Assembly (NCBI GenBank): GCA_024663395.1
Contig: JANFAH010000002.1
Coordinates: 434,001-498,000 of the forward strand
DNA: 64,000 nucleotides
Direction of reading: 5' to 3'
DNA from: Pisolithus tinctorius
Taxonomy: Eukaryota; Basidiomycota; Agaricomycetes; Boletales; Pisolithaceae
The notes below the pieces were generated by a model, which did no database searches, had not been told where the DNA came from, and was given only the letters and a program-made list of their open reading frames with translations. Within the stretch, counting starts at the first letter, position 1. Every line of letters starts with the position of its first letter. This document shows, piece after piece, positions 62,766-64,000 of the stretch. The position numbers were made by a program, and so were the translations under genes.

Positions 62766-63547
62766 CTAGACAGTAAAGTAGTAACGAGCTTCGGAGATTC
62801 GAGACAAGGGGGATATAGGTGCATAGTCGTCTAATTTGACTTCGAAAAAGCGTAGTTCAGTCAATAAAGATGTGAGCAAGTCAAACACTTGTTCGTACAA
62901 GTCTGCAGCTCTGTACCCCATACCCCTGAAACCTTTGCGTGCAATATTCCTCAAAATCCAAACAAGCCATCTCCCTTCTTCAACGTGGGCCTCACATTGT
63001 GAAAAGAACGAGTCAGTTGCAAGTTGGCCCCTGCCCTGTGCATGCCTAAGTTGATCATGGAACTTCTTCGGCCATGTTGACTCCGTGCCCCATTCAGATT
63101 GCCAGTCGGCGATGAGTTGCCTGACTTTCTTGAGTGGAGGGGGTTCCGAAAGTGCCAAAGGGTGTAGGTACGAGTTGGGCTCTGGGTCTGGGGACGCTCC
63201 AACTGCGCTGGTCGGTGTTGGGTTGCGGGTGGTATCTTCACTCTCTGTGACAAGCTTCCTAATAACAGAGTTAATATGTCGAAATATCTGGAGAAGGTGC
63301 TTACTTGGTCCTGTTCCTACGAGTGTAGATCGATCACCGTTGATAGACAGGATCAATCGTACCGGCCGACCTACCTGGCAGCACGAAGTCTTGCTTTCTC
63401 CCTCTGCTCTTCTCGCACTCTGAAAACATGAGTTATATACAGTATAAAGGGAGGTAATAAAAATATTCCGTACCCCGGCTTTGATAGCCAGCGCTCAGTG
63501 GCTGCGCATTGCTTATCTTGCTTCCTCGCAGTGCGTGTGGCTCCCAT
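62766..63547 (-). CDS. Small protein of unknown function next to the KDZ transposase
   Basis: Exons 63547-63474, 63419-63375, 63316-63305 and 63258-62766 join in phase to 207 codons; the third exon is only 12 bases. The N terminus is short and basic (VREEQREKARLRAARNRTKK), then a Pro/Ser-rich linker, then a folded part with WQSEWGTESTWPKKFHDQL, HVEEGRWLVWILRNIARKGFRGMGYRAADLYEQVFDLL and LTELRFFEVKL. The ...RKGFRGMGYRAADLYEQV text resembles, from memory, small mushroom proteins found beside KDZ transposases; I cannot name a domain. It has the same strand as the transposase and lies beyond the RNase H1-like gene. The splicing of the micro-exon is the weakest part. Confidence 0.55.
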
Positions 63548-64000
63548 GTACGAACATGAAGACGCTAGCTATGGGAAAGGGATGTTGGGTTTAGTTTACA
63601 CGGATACTAAGGGTAATATACAAAACTTACCTGGTGCGACTTGGGAGGAAGCAGATTACAGAGATACTTAGGCTTGACACGTGACGTTCGGACTCAAGAA
63701 ATTTCTCCTGGTCACATGACCATTGTCGTGTGTCTCGGGGTCTGTCATCTCTGACTGTTGGCCTAAGTCGCCGTAGAAGGATCCAGGTACTGAAATCTTT
63801 TCTAGCGTAGCTGAATTAATGGTCTTTTTATCCAGAGTTCTATTGTATGGACTTCCACGCGATCGTCCAAACCCGTCTATCCAAATTTCCCCGAGCTCTG
63901 CGGTAATTGCGTTCGTTGTATCATACAGAAAACAAAATGCTGATTAGACAGTTCCCATTAATGCAGATATTACGATGTGATGGTGGCCATACTAGTGCCC
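63548..64000. other. Right flank; no gene seen
   Basis: The 450 bases up to the window end hold no recognisable gene. CACGTGACG occurs at 63678-63686. If the KDZ element ends nearby, a terminal inverted repeat should lie here or beyond the window. Confidence 0.35.

Noticed and set aside
62628..62834. 68-codon plus ORF
   Set aside because: It lies over the 3' end of a better-supported minus gene and has no features of its own.
57643..64000. Terminal inverted repeats of the KDZ element
   Set aside because: I compared the flanks by eye (56161-57640 with 63548-64000) and found no convincing inverted pair; the right end may lie beyond the window.

Overview
The window looks like part of a mushroom-forming basidiomycete (Agaricomycete) genome. 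The host genes are split by many introns of 40-60 bases with GT..AG ends. The transposons are typical of that group: Ty3/gypsy chromoviruses, Ty1/copia elements, a LINE and an intact KDZ-type transposase. No species can be named from sequence alone. 

Bases 1-25,870 are a nested retrotransposon graveyard. From the left: the 3' half of a plus-strand copia element; unassigned repeat sequence; a minus-strand copia element (copia-1) interrupted by LTR sequence, including a solo gypsy LTR with a 5-base target duplication; a 43-bp minisatellite; a minus-strand gypsy chromovirus (gypsy-1) with both LTRs, gag, protease, RT, RNase H and an integrase with a chromodomain, plus an extra spliced gene on the opposite strand encoding a Zn2Cys6-type cysteine cluster; a second gypsy (gypsy-2) whose integrase is cut by gypsy-1; another solo LTR with target duplications; and a second minus-strand copia (copia-2) with both LTRs. 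Almost all elements carry in-frame stops, mostly readable as CGA to TGA.

Bases 26,200-45,000 are host sequence: a two-domain beta-trefoil protein resembling I66 protease inhibitors, a tRNA, a PrpF-family isomerase, the 5'-3' exoribonuclease Xrn1 (20 exons), a Leu5-type mitochondrial carrier, a secreted repeat protein with many Kex2-like dibasic sites, a paraoxonase-like beta-propeller protein and a small zinc-finger protein. PrpF and Xrn1 are divergent across 261 bases; Xrn1 and the carrier are convergent.

Bases 45,000-57,600 are gene-poor. They hold two diverged direct copies of a roughly 1.6-1.8 kb repeat, a 5'-truncated LINE with 16-base target duplications, and a HOP2 meiotic gene whose 3' end is missing next to the second repeat copy. 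Three 233-bp tandem repeats follow. Bases 57,640-63,550 hold what looks like one mobile unit: an intact 1001-residue KDZ transposase, a divergent gene with an RNase H1 N-terminal-like domain, and a third small gene of unknown function. The most unusual items are the antisense Zn2Cys6 gene inside gypsy-1, the three-gene KDZ unit, and the Kex2-site repeat protein.
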